Below the pieces are notes generated by a model that was given only the letters and a program-made list of their open reading frames with translations, searched no databases and was not told where the DNA came from. A program made the position numbers and the translations under genes. From the NCBI RefSeq assembly GCF_950023065.1, contig NC_088679.1:5022001-5086000 (forward strand): DNA of 64,000 bases, read 5' to 3'. The first letter of the stretch is position 1; every line of letters starts with the position of its first letter. This stretch comes from Planococcus citri (taxonomy: Eukaryota > Arthropoda > Insecta > Hemiptera > Pseudococcidae). Shown one piece after another: positions 24,760 through 35,610 of this stretch.

Positions 24760-27700
24760 TTATCGTTTCATTTTCTCTAAAATTGGCATAACCATCTCAA
24801 ACGTTGGTCTTTTACCAGGTTCTTCGTTCATACAGATCTTAATTAATTTGGCCATATGAGCTGAAACACTATTTGGTATAGCTACGCGTAATCCTTCGTT
24901 GACCACCTATGAAAAAAAATATATAGTAGTACATTATCTCTGTGGAGATGATCCCTGGCGGGTATTGGTGTATTTTAATACGTACTTTCATGCCAATTTC
25001 CATTGGAGAAAAATCTGCGAAGGGAATTTCTCTGGTGGACAACTCCCATAATAAAATAGCGAAGCTCCACATGTCACACGATTCCAAATTGCGATCCGAT
25101 GCTTTCTTTTGTAAAGCTGTAAAATTTGTAAATATTATTATTTTTATTTGAAACATTAAATTGCGTCATTTTGGAAACCCTTGAAACCCCTTCGAAGCTA
25201 AAATTCATGTCCAGACTAAGTATTTGAAAAATTTCTGATTTTACCTATTCGCCAATTTTTTGTAAAAAATGATGGCTATTGCGGTAGGCCCAACTTTGGA
25301 TAAAAAGGTCGGGGGTCAAAAATTTTGATAATTCTCGACGTTTTGAGCTCAACTAGACGATTCCCAGTGTGTCAGATTTTATATATTTATAAGTTTCAGC
25401 ATGATGGCCATTTTTACATTTTATGACCTGGAATCTGCTCTAATTGATCAAATCAACTCAAACATAGGGAATGGGATTCTTTTAGGACCTAAAATTGACC
25501 CCCGCAGTTTGAACGGTCAAAGTTGAAAATTACAGAAAGGTCATTTTTTTTGGAGGGGCATAATATGACCCCAAATTGATGAAGAGGGTCCAAAATCATA
25601 CCATTGGTCAGTACCCCTATTGTGATCAACATACCCAAATTTCAGCTTCCTAGGTCATTCCCACTCCATTTAAGGTAAGAAAAACCACATTTGACCCCAA
25701 TTTTTGACCCCCTCACCTGTAAAATTGACCTGGGTGGTCCAAAGTTTCAGAATACAATGGAAGGGTACCCCATGAGTGATTATTGCAGGTTTCAACCTTC
25801 CAACACTATTTGACTTCTCTCCAGGGTCAAAAAGTAGATTTTTGGTCTATTTTACGTGTTTTTCAATTTTTCAGACAGCCTACAGCCCCTCCAAATTGAC
25901 CTAGAGTGTCCAAATTCTTACAGTACAACGGGAGGATGTACCCGAAGTGCATTTTGCATGTTTCAACCTTCCAACCCCATTTTTACAGAAAGGTCATTTT
26001 TTTGAAGGGGCATAATATGACCCCAAATAGATGAAAAGGGTCCAAAATCATAATCATACTAATGGTCAGTACCCCCATTGTGATCAACATATCCAAATTT
26101 CAGCTTCCTAGGTCATCCCCACCCCATTTAAGGTAAGAAAAACCACATTTGACCCCAATTTTTGACCCCTTCACCCCTGACATTGATCTAGAGGGTCCAA
26201 ATTCTCAGCATACAATGGGAGGGTGCCCCATGAGTGATAATTGCAGGTTTCAACCTTCCAACCCTGTTTGACCTCTCTGCAGGGTCAAAAGTGGATTTTT
26301 GGTCTATTTTACATATTTTTCAATTTTTCAGACAGCCTACAGCCCTTCCAAATTGACCTAGAGGGTCCAAATTCTTACAGTACAATGGGAGGATGTACCC
26401 GAAGTGCCTTTTGCATGTTTCAACCTTCCAACCCCATTTTTTTGAAGGGGCATAATATGACCCCAAATAGATGAAAAGGGTCCAAAATCATACCAGTGGT
26501 CAGAACCCCCATTGTGATCAACATATCCAAATTTCAGCATCCTAGATCATCCCCACCCCAATTAAGGTGGGGAAAACCACATTTGACCCTAGTTTTTGAC
26601 CCCTTCACCCCTAACATTGATCTAGAAGGTCCAACCAAATTCTCAGCATACAATGTGAGGGTGCCCCATGAGTGATAATTGCAGGTTTCAACCTTCCATC
26701 CCCATTTGACCTCTCTCCAGGGTCAAAAAGTGGATTTCTGGTCCATTTTACGTGTTTTTCAATTTTTCAGACAGCCTACAGCCCCTCCAAATTGACCTAG
26801 AGGGTCCAAATTCTTACAGTACAATGGGAGGATGTACCCGAAGTGCCTTTTGCATGTTTCAACCTTCCAACCCCATTTTTACAGAAAGGTCATTTTTTTG
26901 AAGGGGCATAATATGACCCCAAATTGATGAAAAGGGTCCAAAACCATACCATTGGTCAGTACCCTCATTGTGATCAACATATCCAAATTTCAGCTTCCTA
27001 GATCATCTCCACCCCAATTAAGGTGGGGAAAACCACATTTGACTCCAGTTTTTGACCCCTTCATTCCTAACATTGATCTAGAAGGTCCAAATTCTCAGCA
27101 TACAATGGGAGGGTGCCCCATGAGTGATAATTGCAGGTTACAACCTTCCAACCCTATTTGACCTCTCTCCAGGGTCAAAAAAGTGGATTTTTAAATATTT
27201 TACGTGTTTTTCAATTTTTCAGACAGCCTGTAGCCCTTCCAAATTGACCTAGAGGGTCCAAATTTTCACAGTATATTGGGAGAATGTATCCGAAGTGCCT
27301 TTCAACCTTCCAACCCTATTGGACCTCTCTCCAGGGTAAAAAAAGTGAATTTTTTTGCTATTGTATGCTTTAATTTTCCAATTTTTCAGATAGCCTGTAG
27401 CCCATCCAAAATGACCTATAGGGTCCAAATTTTCCCAGTACAATGGGAGGGTGTACCCGAAGTGCCTTTTGCATGTTTCAACCTTCCAACCCAACTTGAC
27501 CCCTTTCTAGGGTCAAAAGTGTTTTTTGACGATTAGGAAAGCCTACAGCACCTCCAAACTGACCTAGAGGGTTCAAATTTTCACAGTACAATGGAAGGAT
27601 GCACCCGAAGACTCTTTTGTCGATTTCAACCTTCCAACCCCATTTGCACTGTTTCAGGGTCAAAACAGGTTTGTTACCATCCTTTTTGCAGGAGGAAGAA

Positions 27701-29659
27701 GAGAGTTGGGCGAAGCCCGAGGGGGGTGCAGGGTGGACAATTCCCCCCAAGACAGACGAAGCACATGAACGAAGCGAGAGTGCGAATAGTTCAAGAGCCC
27801 TCAATGTTTCTGGCACAAAAATTTGGCTCTTACGTAGCGCCAGACTGCTACGACTTTTCAATGTGATGATTTTCTAATTTGGAAAAACGTAGCCAACTTG
27901 AGTAGAAACATTTTAAAACTGTGAAGAAATAGGTTTCCTAGTAAGTAATTTTATAGATAGTACCTTCAGGCGATACCCAAGCCGGATGATAAATGCGACC
28001 TTTTTCTTGAAACGAGAACTTCGCATCAGCCATGTTTATTCTGGCAGTTAAATCTTCGTCGATCTAATTCAAAATCAGAAAACAAACGAGTCATTTATGA
28101 TCCATTACTAGGTAAAACTTTTCCAGTAGAGTTGAACTGACCATAACGTGTCTACTGTTGAGTTGATATTGCGGTACAATACGTTCCAAGCTGTGTAAAT
28201 ATGCCATACCGCGAGCTACATCTACTGCGAATCGTAACGTATGAGCTGCATCTACCACAACCCCAGTTCCTTCGTGTAAAAGAGTGTAGAGCGATCCCCA
28301 TGGCATATACTGATTAATGACGATTAAATTCGGAGGCGAATTACAGCATCCGATCACCGGTAGAATATTCGGATGCGAGAATATCCTCAGCTTTGGATAC
28401 TCTTCGTTGAAATCTCTGGAAATTCGAGCTGTACAATTCCGAACGTTGAGAATTTTAGCGATGATGTCGTTTTTCTGCCAACGTCCTCGCCATGTTTCGC
28501 CATTGTGCGATGATCCGAGCTTCGTATGAAGCGACAGATCTGCTATGTTGATACCTTTATGACGCGATAGAGTCGCATCGCCTAGAATGAGATCGCCGGT
28601 TCAGTATTACATTTACATACAAAGTGCTGTCAATCAATTTTCGAATAAATGAAATGGGAATACTTACGACTTCGAGTTTTTAAACCTAACCAGCTCTGGT
28701 CCCTGAAATTGATTTTTTTCAAATCTTGGCCATTTTCAAGGGCTAATTCTGTAAAAATCAAACATCACCAGAGTTGATTTAGATTTTATTTTGAAAATTA
28801 TTACTTGTAAAACATCGAGTAAATTACTCACCATGGAATCGTTTAGCCAAAGATCCTCTAGCTTTATCCAAAGGTGTATTACCATCTTTATTGGCTAATG
28901 AAACGATAGCTCCGTGGGCAATTAAATCCTCAGCGATTTGTTGATAGCCCCAAAAACACGCGTAATGTAATGGAGTGTTACCGTGTTCATTGGTGAAATT
29001 GATATCAGCTCTGTTTCTTAGTAACTGAAGAAAAAATAAAGAAATTTACACAAATACTCGATAATACGAGTAATTTCTTCGAAGTCAATTTCCAATTTAA
29101 AAATATTGAACTAACCAAATTGACAATATCTCGGTGGCCGTGAGCAGCTGCTAAATGCAAAGGTGTATCATCGCCTCGATTAGTGGCATTAATTCTCGAT
29201 CCTCTGGATAATAATAAATCCACTATTTTATAATGTCCTTCTTTACAGGCCCAATGTAATGGACTGAAGCCGTGATCATCGCTGAAATAAAAACATAAAC
29301 CTATGTAAAACTTTATGATAAAGATGTATAATTCGAATAAGTACTCGTTAAAATATTGGCAATATGCGATACGTTATTTATTTCATCTACCTACGCTGGC
29401 GAGAAGAGAAAAGGTTAGTACTACTTCCGAGAGTAGAGCCATCTCCATATATGGATATTTTGATGATGTGTGATTGCAAAATGATGGTCGTTTTAATTGA
29501 ATGTAATTATTTTTAATACGCTGACAATATTATTTAAATTTATCTCGTTATGGGTTAAAATTGCACGTACCCTTGGTTCATATCATTTTCTGTGTCGTCG
29601 AGCCATACTCGTACTTGCAGAGCGTTTCCTTCTCTACACCAGTGAAATATGTCTTCCAT
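24760..29659 (-). CDS. Ilk: Integrin-linked kinase (ILK), complete
   Basis: ILK is the pseudokinase scaffold of the ILK-PINCH-parvin complex at integrin adhesions. Eight coding exons join in frame: 29659-29571, 29281-29116, 29024-28832, 28748-28668, 28581-28142, 28063-27964, 25116-24986 and 24906-24760, giving 448 residues (human 452). The start MEDIFHWCREGNALQVRVWL matches the family. Ankyrin repeats fill about residues 1-170 (GDDHGFSPLHWACKEGH, NRGDDTPLHLAAAHGHRDIV, NEHGNTPLHYACFWG). The kinase-like domain follows, with WRGRWQKNDIIAKIL holding the conserved ATP-site lysine, HEGTGVVVD, ARGMAYLHSLE without a catalytic HRD, MADAKFSF in place of DFG, and WVSPEA for the APE motif. The end is PILEKMKR. 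Loss of HRD and DFG fits the pseudokinase. The 2.85-kb intron 6 holds the tandem array described separately. Confidence 0.97.
25290..27700. repeat. Tandem array of about 450-bp units inside ILK intron 6
   Basis: The word AGGGGCATAATATGACCCCA starts at 25554, 26006, 26446 and 26902, so the unit is 440-456 bases, about five diverged copies in one orientation. Each unit has the segments GATCAACATATCCAAATTTC, TGACCTAGAGGGTCCAAATT (twice, with slightly different contexts), and TTTCAACCTTCCAACCCC. The last part (27200-27700) repeats only the second half of the unit. The first half matches the arms of the palindrome at 9797-10840. The array ends near 27700 in a CG-richer stretch with GAAGCGAGAG. Many open frames here are products of the repeat. 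Confidence 0.85.
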
Positions 29660-30873
29660 TATGAATTATTGATTTAAAATATCGTATACAAGTAATTGAC
29701 ACGTGATTTTAGCATCTTAGGTGATAAATTAATCGATTAAATGAACGCAAATGAATTATTGTTACGAAAAACGTATGAAAAATCTGAAAATATGTCAAGG
29801 TATTTTGATTTATTTATGTTATCACTCCCAAGTAGTTCCGAATTATTCCGAGAGATAGCGCCACGCGCATATCTAGCACTCATTTCGCCACTTTTTCCAC
29901 CTGGTTTTATTGGAAACAGAACAAAGTTTATTTTCTTTCCCGATAGATGGCGTTGTGTGTCCGTTCAGTAGAGAATTCGAATCAAGCTCGGTCAATGTAG
30001 TTGCCTATCGTGATTTTTACAGGCGTATTGTTAATTTTTCGCCGGAAAATTCGTTTATTACGGTTCTTGAAATGCAACTTTCTCAAAAATCAAATCAACG
30101 AGTACTTAATAATTCAAAGTCGCTGATGACGATTTTGATATTGTTATTACATTACATTTTAATTATTTAATTTCATGAGGTCTGATGCTAATTTTAAGAC
30201 TCTTTATTACAAATGCGAGGTATCCTAATTTATTTTATTCAACTTTTTAAAAAAAAACTTCGAAGTACGTTCAATTCTTTTGAAAAATGTAGTCAGTTTT
30301 TAAAGTTTAATATATTTTTTAATAAAAATACATTCGTTTGTTATGAACTTACAATAGCAGCCTAAGAAATAATCAACTTACAAGTAAATAAGCTCAATTA
30401 TCAACAATTCATTTCATAAATTAATATTAGGCACGTAATGAAAAAAAAATGCTATGGTAACGAAGAATTGCACTCAAAAATAGAGAAATGAGTTTTCTGA
30501 TAAATCCAAAACAAATTTTGAATTTTAAAATGGTAAAAAATGAAAACATATTTAACAGCACTCGACTTCAACTTATCTCTAAAAATTCAGTTACAAATAT
30601 ATCCCAAATGGACGTATATAAAGTAAGTAGTCACAGTTTCAAAATCGAAATAACATATAAAGTTGATAATCTTATATAAGGTACGTATTTAAGGTAAAAA
30701 AAAACAAAGAAAAATAATGATTTAAAAAATGTCATAATATGGGAATTTAAAACGAAAGTTATTCCAAATCACTTACAGCTAGAAAACGATATCGATGTTC
30801 ATAATTACTAATTAGAAAAAAAATACGAAGTAATGATTAAGTATTTTTATAAATCAAACGCAACTGTACACAT
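29660..30873. other. Spacer between ILK start and MyD88 end
   Basis: Includes the ILK promoter and 5' UTR (just above 29660) and the 3' UTR of MyD88 (below 30874). AATAAA on the minus strand near 30228-30236 is a possible MyD88 poly(A) signal. Small frames (up to 86 codons) show no conserved features. Confidence 0.45.
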
Positions 30874-32565
30874 TCAGGAGGCATAAACCAATTGCTTCTT
30901 TTTTGATTTTTTATTTTTTGAAAAAACTTTACGAATTTTCTTAGTGATTGATACAGATGCGGATTTCTTTTCGGTGCACTTGACTAAGTTACTATTTTTA
31001 GGAAGAACGAGATTTTCCTCAGATTTTTCATTAGGCTTCACTTGCGACGAAGATTTCAGATTGTTTTGTCCGGCACAAATTTCAGCATTTTTCATCGAAT
31101 CGATTTTCAGCGAATCTTCATCTTCTAATTTGATTTCTTCGATACGTACTCTAAACACGAACGAACGAGATAAATCGATAGATTTCTTTTTAAAACGTAC
31201 ATACAGATGCTTCGTGAATATTCACCTTACCCTTCTGTGTCTTCAGCAGGGCATATGGAGTTTTGGAGTTTTTTCCAGAAATACCCATTAGCGATATCTC
31301 TTTGATAATCTGCTCTCACGTAACAGCTGTATTCTATCGGAAGATTACACGATTTGTAAGTGCAAGGGATTACTTTGCTGTATCCTGTTTCTGTAACAGA
31401 AAATTTAACGTATTCGAGTTAACTTCTATAAAGTCGATGATTTTTTTTTTAAACTCGAGCAAAATATCATCTACCGTAAGTGATGGCTTGTGCGAATTTA
31501 ACGAAGAACGTGTGACGATCACTACCAAAAAATTCATCCGATAGGATCACAAAAAGCTTCTTACATCGTTCTGAAATTAATTGCATGATAGCAGCATGCT
31601 GGAAAGTCAGCCCTGGCAGAAGATCTCTATCACTGTCACAAACCTAAATAAAAATGAAAAATTCCGCATTAATTAGTATCAATTTTGCGTTCAAGGGTAT
31701 TACAATTCCGATAATTTCTCACTGATAATTACCTTCAAATCGAATTTTTTTTCCATCTCATGCATTATATTTTCAGCAAAATCTCTGTCATCGTCGACGT
31801 ATAGGAGAAACACATCGTATACTTGTAGGCCTTTACCATTTCGAACATTTTCTGCATCATCTGAAATGATTTTTACTCCGTTAGATTACCTGAATTTCAT
31901 CAAAGTATAAAAGTACACACGCAATTCATTCCAAGCTAAATTAGCTCACCAATTGTTAGAGTTCTTAAGCCAGAATTGAAAGATTTATGAATTGAATAAG
32001 GTTTATGCACGACTATCCTACGCTTTTTATCCTCAAATTCCACAGCATCGTCATCTACAAACAATCCATACAAGATGAATTCTACTGCTTGAAATTGGCT
32101 AAAATTTATAACAATTAAGTATTAGTAATCGAGACTTACGAAACATCTGTTTGGTGTCATCTAAAACATCGTATCTGTCGATTTTCTCAAAATACGACTG
32201 TAATTGTCCTAAAGTCAAGTGCTGATCGGGTCCTAATTCCAACAAAAGCTTTTCGATGGGTTTTTCTCCTAACGATCCGTAAATGGTGCTTATACCCATT
32301 AAATGAGCAATTCCTCTATAATCTCTGTACAGAAAATTTCATCGATTAATACGTATGCATTACAATACGATATGATGTAGTAAAACTATAGAGAAATGAA
32401 TAGAATTCGACATGTTTGAATGTACCTCGGTAATCGCAACGGCTCCGGAGACGGTAAAATTTTACGTGCATTTAACATGCAACCAAGCCTACCCATGGTC
32501 GCTGGTTTTAAAGCAGCCACCGGAATCTCATCTAAATTCATCTCGGGCATTATTTTCTCATGCAT
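30874..32565 (-). CDS. Myd88: MyD88 adaptor (death domain plus TIR domain), complete
   Basis: MyD88 couples activated Toll receptors to downstream death-domain kinases (Tube/Pelle, IRAKs). Seven coding exons join in frame: 32565-32426, 32324-32140, 32054-31950, 31860-31733, 31643-31475, 31390-31231 and 31150-30874, giving 387 residues. A TAA lies in frame upstream of the start. The death domain spans about residues 25-110, with RDYRGIAHLMG, IEKLLLELGPDQHLTLGQL and RYDVLDDTKQMF. The TIR domain spans about 155-295, with box 1 YDVFLLYVDDD, box 2 CDSDRDLLPGLTF and box 3 FWKKL. A 90-residue tail follows on its own exon, acidic first and then lysine/serine-rich (KKIRKVFSKNKKSKKK), ending VYAS. Human MyD88 (296 residues) stops at the TIR domain; insect MyD88 often has C-terminal extensions. 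Domain identity is secure. Confidence 0.95.
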
Positions 32566-32830
32566 TGCTCTGGTGAAATTAGAGCTTAGGATACGTAGAA
32601 CGGAATCAAATTATCAACGAATATGGTTGACCTGTGAAAGAAGCACGTTATAATTACTCGGGAACGGTTTTCGAACGTCAAGTTGGAAGAGTTCTGCTTA
32701 TACGTATTATTTTAGTAAGTTTAATGAGGTACTTACGACTAGTTCGAATTTTCGAAAATTTCACATGAAATGGGAAACTTGGCGCAGCATTATTATCCAA
32801 TTTGACGCAGTTGTAGTTTTTCGATCGGTG
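32566..32830 (-). other. 5' UTR of the MyD88 gene
   Basis: The ATG exon starts at 32631 after TTTCACAG. An upstream non-coding exon likely ends at 32737 with donor GTAAGT. The presumed transcription start lies within about 100 bases of the repeat element beginning at 32838, so that element may overlap the promoter. Confidence 0.45.
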
Positions 32831-33052
32831 CGGAATGAATTAGAGAGAATGTTCTGGTTTACCTCCGGGTAAACCACCCACAGGCGAGAATAACGTGTAC
32901 CTTAGGGAATGTTACGATCAGGTTTACCTAGGGGTAAACCCCGACGAAAATTTCAAGGAATGTTACCATGTATGTTTACTCGAGAGTAAACCCAGACAAA
33001 ATTTTTAATTTTATCATGCATTTGGTAAGATAAGATTTTGTTTTCAGTGTTG

Positions 33053-33230
33053 GGGGGCGCGCTCGGCTTCGCCTCGCGCGTGTCCGTATCTCCTACTTTT
33101 GCTACGCGAGTACTCCTCGTGAATCGGGCGCTTCGCGCCCTCGCGGCCCCTCAAGGGCCGCACTCGGAGCAAGAGCTCGCTTCGCTCACTCTGCACTTAT
33201 TCGGTCGGGCGCTTCGCGCCCTCCCTCAAT
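33053..33230. repeat. GC-rich insert with GGGCGCTTCGCGCCC hairpins
   Basis: A strikingly GC-rich patch in AT-rich surroundings. GGGCGCTTCGCGCCCTC occurs twice (about 33128 and 33208), each able to form a tight hairpin, and GCTCGGCTTCGCCTCGCG opens the patch. The 65-codon Arg/Leu/Ala-rich frame here is a by-product of composition. It looks like a separate short repeat nested in the TIR element. Confidence 0.6.
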
Positions 33231-33248
33231 ATTAACATATCGGCATTT

Positions 33249-33269
33249 AACCTAACCTTAACCTAACCT
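33249..33269. repeat. Short run of the insect telomere motif (AACCT)n
   Basis: Four consecutive units of AACCT/AACCTT (complement of TTAGG) next to the GC-rich patch. Too short for a telomere; an interstitial trace. Confidence 0.7.
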
Positions 33270-33823
33270 CTCTTTAATAATTACAAAATCATGCCGAATA
33301 GGACCACGCTGCTTTCTAGTTTCTACTGCTCAACGATGCAATATTGTCCAAAAAATTCATTATTCTATAAAAAAAAATCAAAAAAATTGATTAAAATAAA
33401 ATCAATTTTCTGTCAAAATCAAAAATCAACTCGTAAATGGTAAAAATAAAAATGAAAAATTGTAAAAAAAAATTGAAAAAATTTGTGCTCAAATAAAAAA
33501 TGAAATAAAATAATTATTTGCCTACACAATATTTTATTATTTTATCTGTCAAAATCAAAATCAAGCAAAAATTGAATTATCAAAAAAAAATTGATTTCAG
33601 GGAATGTTATGATGCATGTTTACTTAGAAGTAAACCCTAACAAATTGATCAACGAATGTTAGGGTGCATGTTTACTCGAGAGTAAACCAATACAATGAAT
33701 TAATGTGCAGATTTACCAAAGGTAAACCTAAAAATTGACTTTCCTTGAAGTACACTTCATTCTCACCCAGGATAAGGGTAAACCTTGTTTTGGTAAACCT
33801 GTGTTTTTACATTCTCTCCAATT

Positions 33824-34479
33824 CGACTTCTCACTTCTTGATCTTATCTTGATGAAATGATCTTTCGCGGTGAGATATTCGGTTTCGGAAAGAGCTTTAA
33901 GTTTCGGTTACGTGATTTGCAGTGTAGCCATTTGTACAAATTCTCGATTACTGCGAAACCTGATTATTATTTTTAATTTTTTTTTTACCGAAAAGGTTTC
34001 AACAAAATTTGCTCAAATTCGGTTTTTAGGCTTGGTTTGGGTGGGGATGACTTTGAGTAAAAATTCGAGGGTAAACTAAGTTTTGAAAGGGGTAAAAAAA
34101 ACACCAAAAAGTAAAACTAAAAAACTGATCGATAGGAAATCAAAAGATGAACGCCGAAAAATAATGACAATTTGCATTGCATCAAAAGTATTTTTTGATC
34201 GGAAAAAGAAGGCGATCGACGATAATAAATAAAACAGAAAACACGTAACGAAGTAAAAAAAATCAGATGATAACCAGATTTTAATTTTTAATTAGTCATG
34301 ATAATATGAATTAAATAATTAAAAATAGGTTAGAAGTTCGCAGATGCACAATATGAAATCTACGTACTCATCGATTAGGTACCTACTTACTATCTTTTAT
34401 CAATATCAACAACAGTAAATATGAACAGGGCTGTTTTGGGCACAATCTTTCGAGCGTAGATTGCAAAAAAAAATAAAGG
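33824..34479. other. AT-rich spacer
   Basis: No gene, RNA or repeat recognised; short frames only. Confidence 0.4.
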
Positions 34480-35610
34480 GTCAAAATTTTCAAATATACT
34501 CTCGAAAAAAAAGCGTTCATAATTTTCATCAAAACAATTTTTGGAACCCTAGATCCATTTTTTGAAACATGAAATGAAGATATGTCTTTCACATGGCCAA
34601 AAGATGAGTTGAGAATTTTAAAAAACACAAAAACTTTCAAAAAACAACATTCAGAACATTTAAAATAAGTTTTTCAACGTGGTTTTTCAATTATGTATCA
34701 CCGAATAGGTAGGAAGAAATATGAAAAGCGAAAATTTCGTTTCATCTTCTTAATGGTAAAATTTTTCAATAAAATTTCGAAAAAAAACGCGCATACAAAG
34801 TAACTCAATATTCACTTACTTTAGATAGATCTACATGATCTGAACACCTTCACAATTCTGCTATTGTAAAAAAAATATGTATTACCTATCAATATAATAA
34901 TTTTTAGAACTCTTGATACCTTGAAGCCATTTCTTGACAAATGAAATGAAAATATGTCTTTTACATCGCCAAAATGTTGAATTGAGAATTTAAAAAAAAA
35001 AAAACAAAAACATTCAAAAAACCAAATTCAGAACATCTAAAAATAAGTTTTTCAATTTCGTATCACCGAATACAGTACGACTTTTGAAGGAAAAAAAATA
35101 TGAAAGGCGAAAATTTTGGCTCATTTTCTAAATGCTAAAATTTTTCATTGAATTTTCGAAAAAAAGATCACGCGTATTCAAAGTAACTCAATATTCACTT
35201 ACCTTTTCGCCATCAATAGATCTACATGATCTATGAATCTTCATAATTCTGATGTTGAAAAAATATTAGTATAACATTCGAATTCATTTCATTACCAAAT
35301 AAAAAGGTGTTCGTAATATCCAAATTTTAGAAAAACCCAAAACTTTCAAAAAATGAAAAACAAAACATCTAAAATAAGTTTTTCAAAATGGTTTTTCAAT
35401 TTCATATTACCGAATACGGTACGACTTTTCGAAGGAAAACAATATGAAAAGGGAAAATTTTGGTTCATCTTCTTGCTGCTAAAATTTTTCAATCAATTTT
35501 CGAAAAAAAAACGCGTATTTAAAGTAACTCAATATTCAATTCACTTACCTTTCCACCATCAATAGATCTATGATCTATGAATCTTCATAATTCTGCTGAA
35601 AAAAAAATAT
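34480..35610. repeat. Three diverged direct copies of a 330-420-bp unit
   Basis: Each copy contains, in order: CAGAACATCTAAAATAAG, TTTTTCAATTTCGTATCACC, GAAAATTTTGGTTCATCTTC, an AAAACGCGTATTCAAAG-like word, AACTCAATATTCACTTACC, and ATAGATCTACATGATCTATG followed by CTTCATAATTCTG. Copies lie at roughly 34480-34865, 34905-35255 and 35285-35605. The words are clear but each copy has its own indels. No coding frame is shared between copies. Confidence 0.7.

Larger units (their letters stand above)
32838..33823. mobile_element. TIR element with repeated GTTTAC...GTAAAC palindromes and a GC-rich core
   Basis: Ends are inverted: AATTAGAGAGAATGT on the left, complement of AATTGGAGAGAATGT on the right. 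Inside both ends lie short palindromes with invariant arms and variable centres: TTTACCTCCGGGTAAA, TTTACCTAGGGGTAAA, TTTACTCGAGAGTAAA (twice), TTTACTTAGAAGTAAA and TTTACCAAAGGTAAA, most preceded by GGAATGTTA. The middle has a GC-rich segment (33053-33230) and then A-rich sequence. No transposase and no clear target duplication. A non-autonomous element; superfamily not assigned. Confidence 0.7.

Noticed and set aside
24760..29659. ILK as an active kinase
   Set aside because: The HRD and DFG catalytic motifs are absent, as in other ILKs, which are regarded as pseudokinases.
33249..33269. True telomere
   Set aside because: Only four units, with unique and gene-bearing DNA on both sides.
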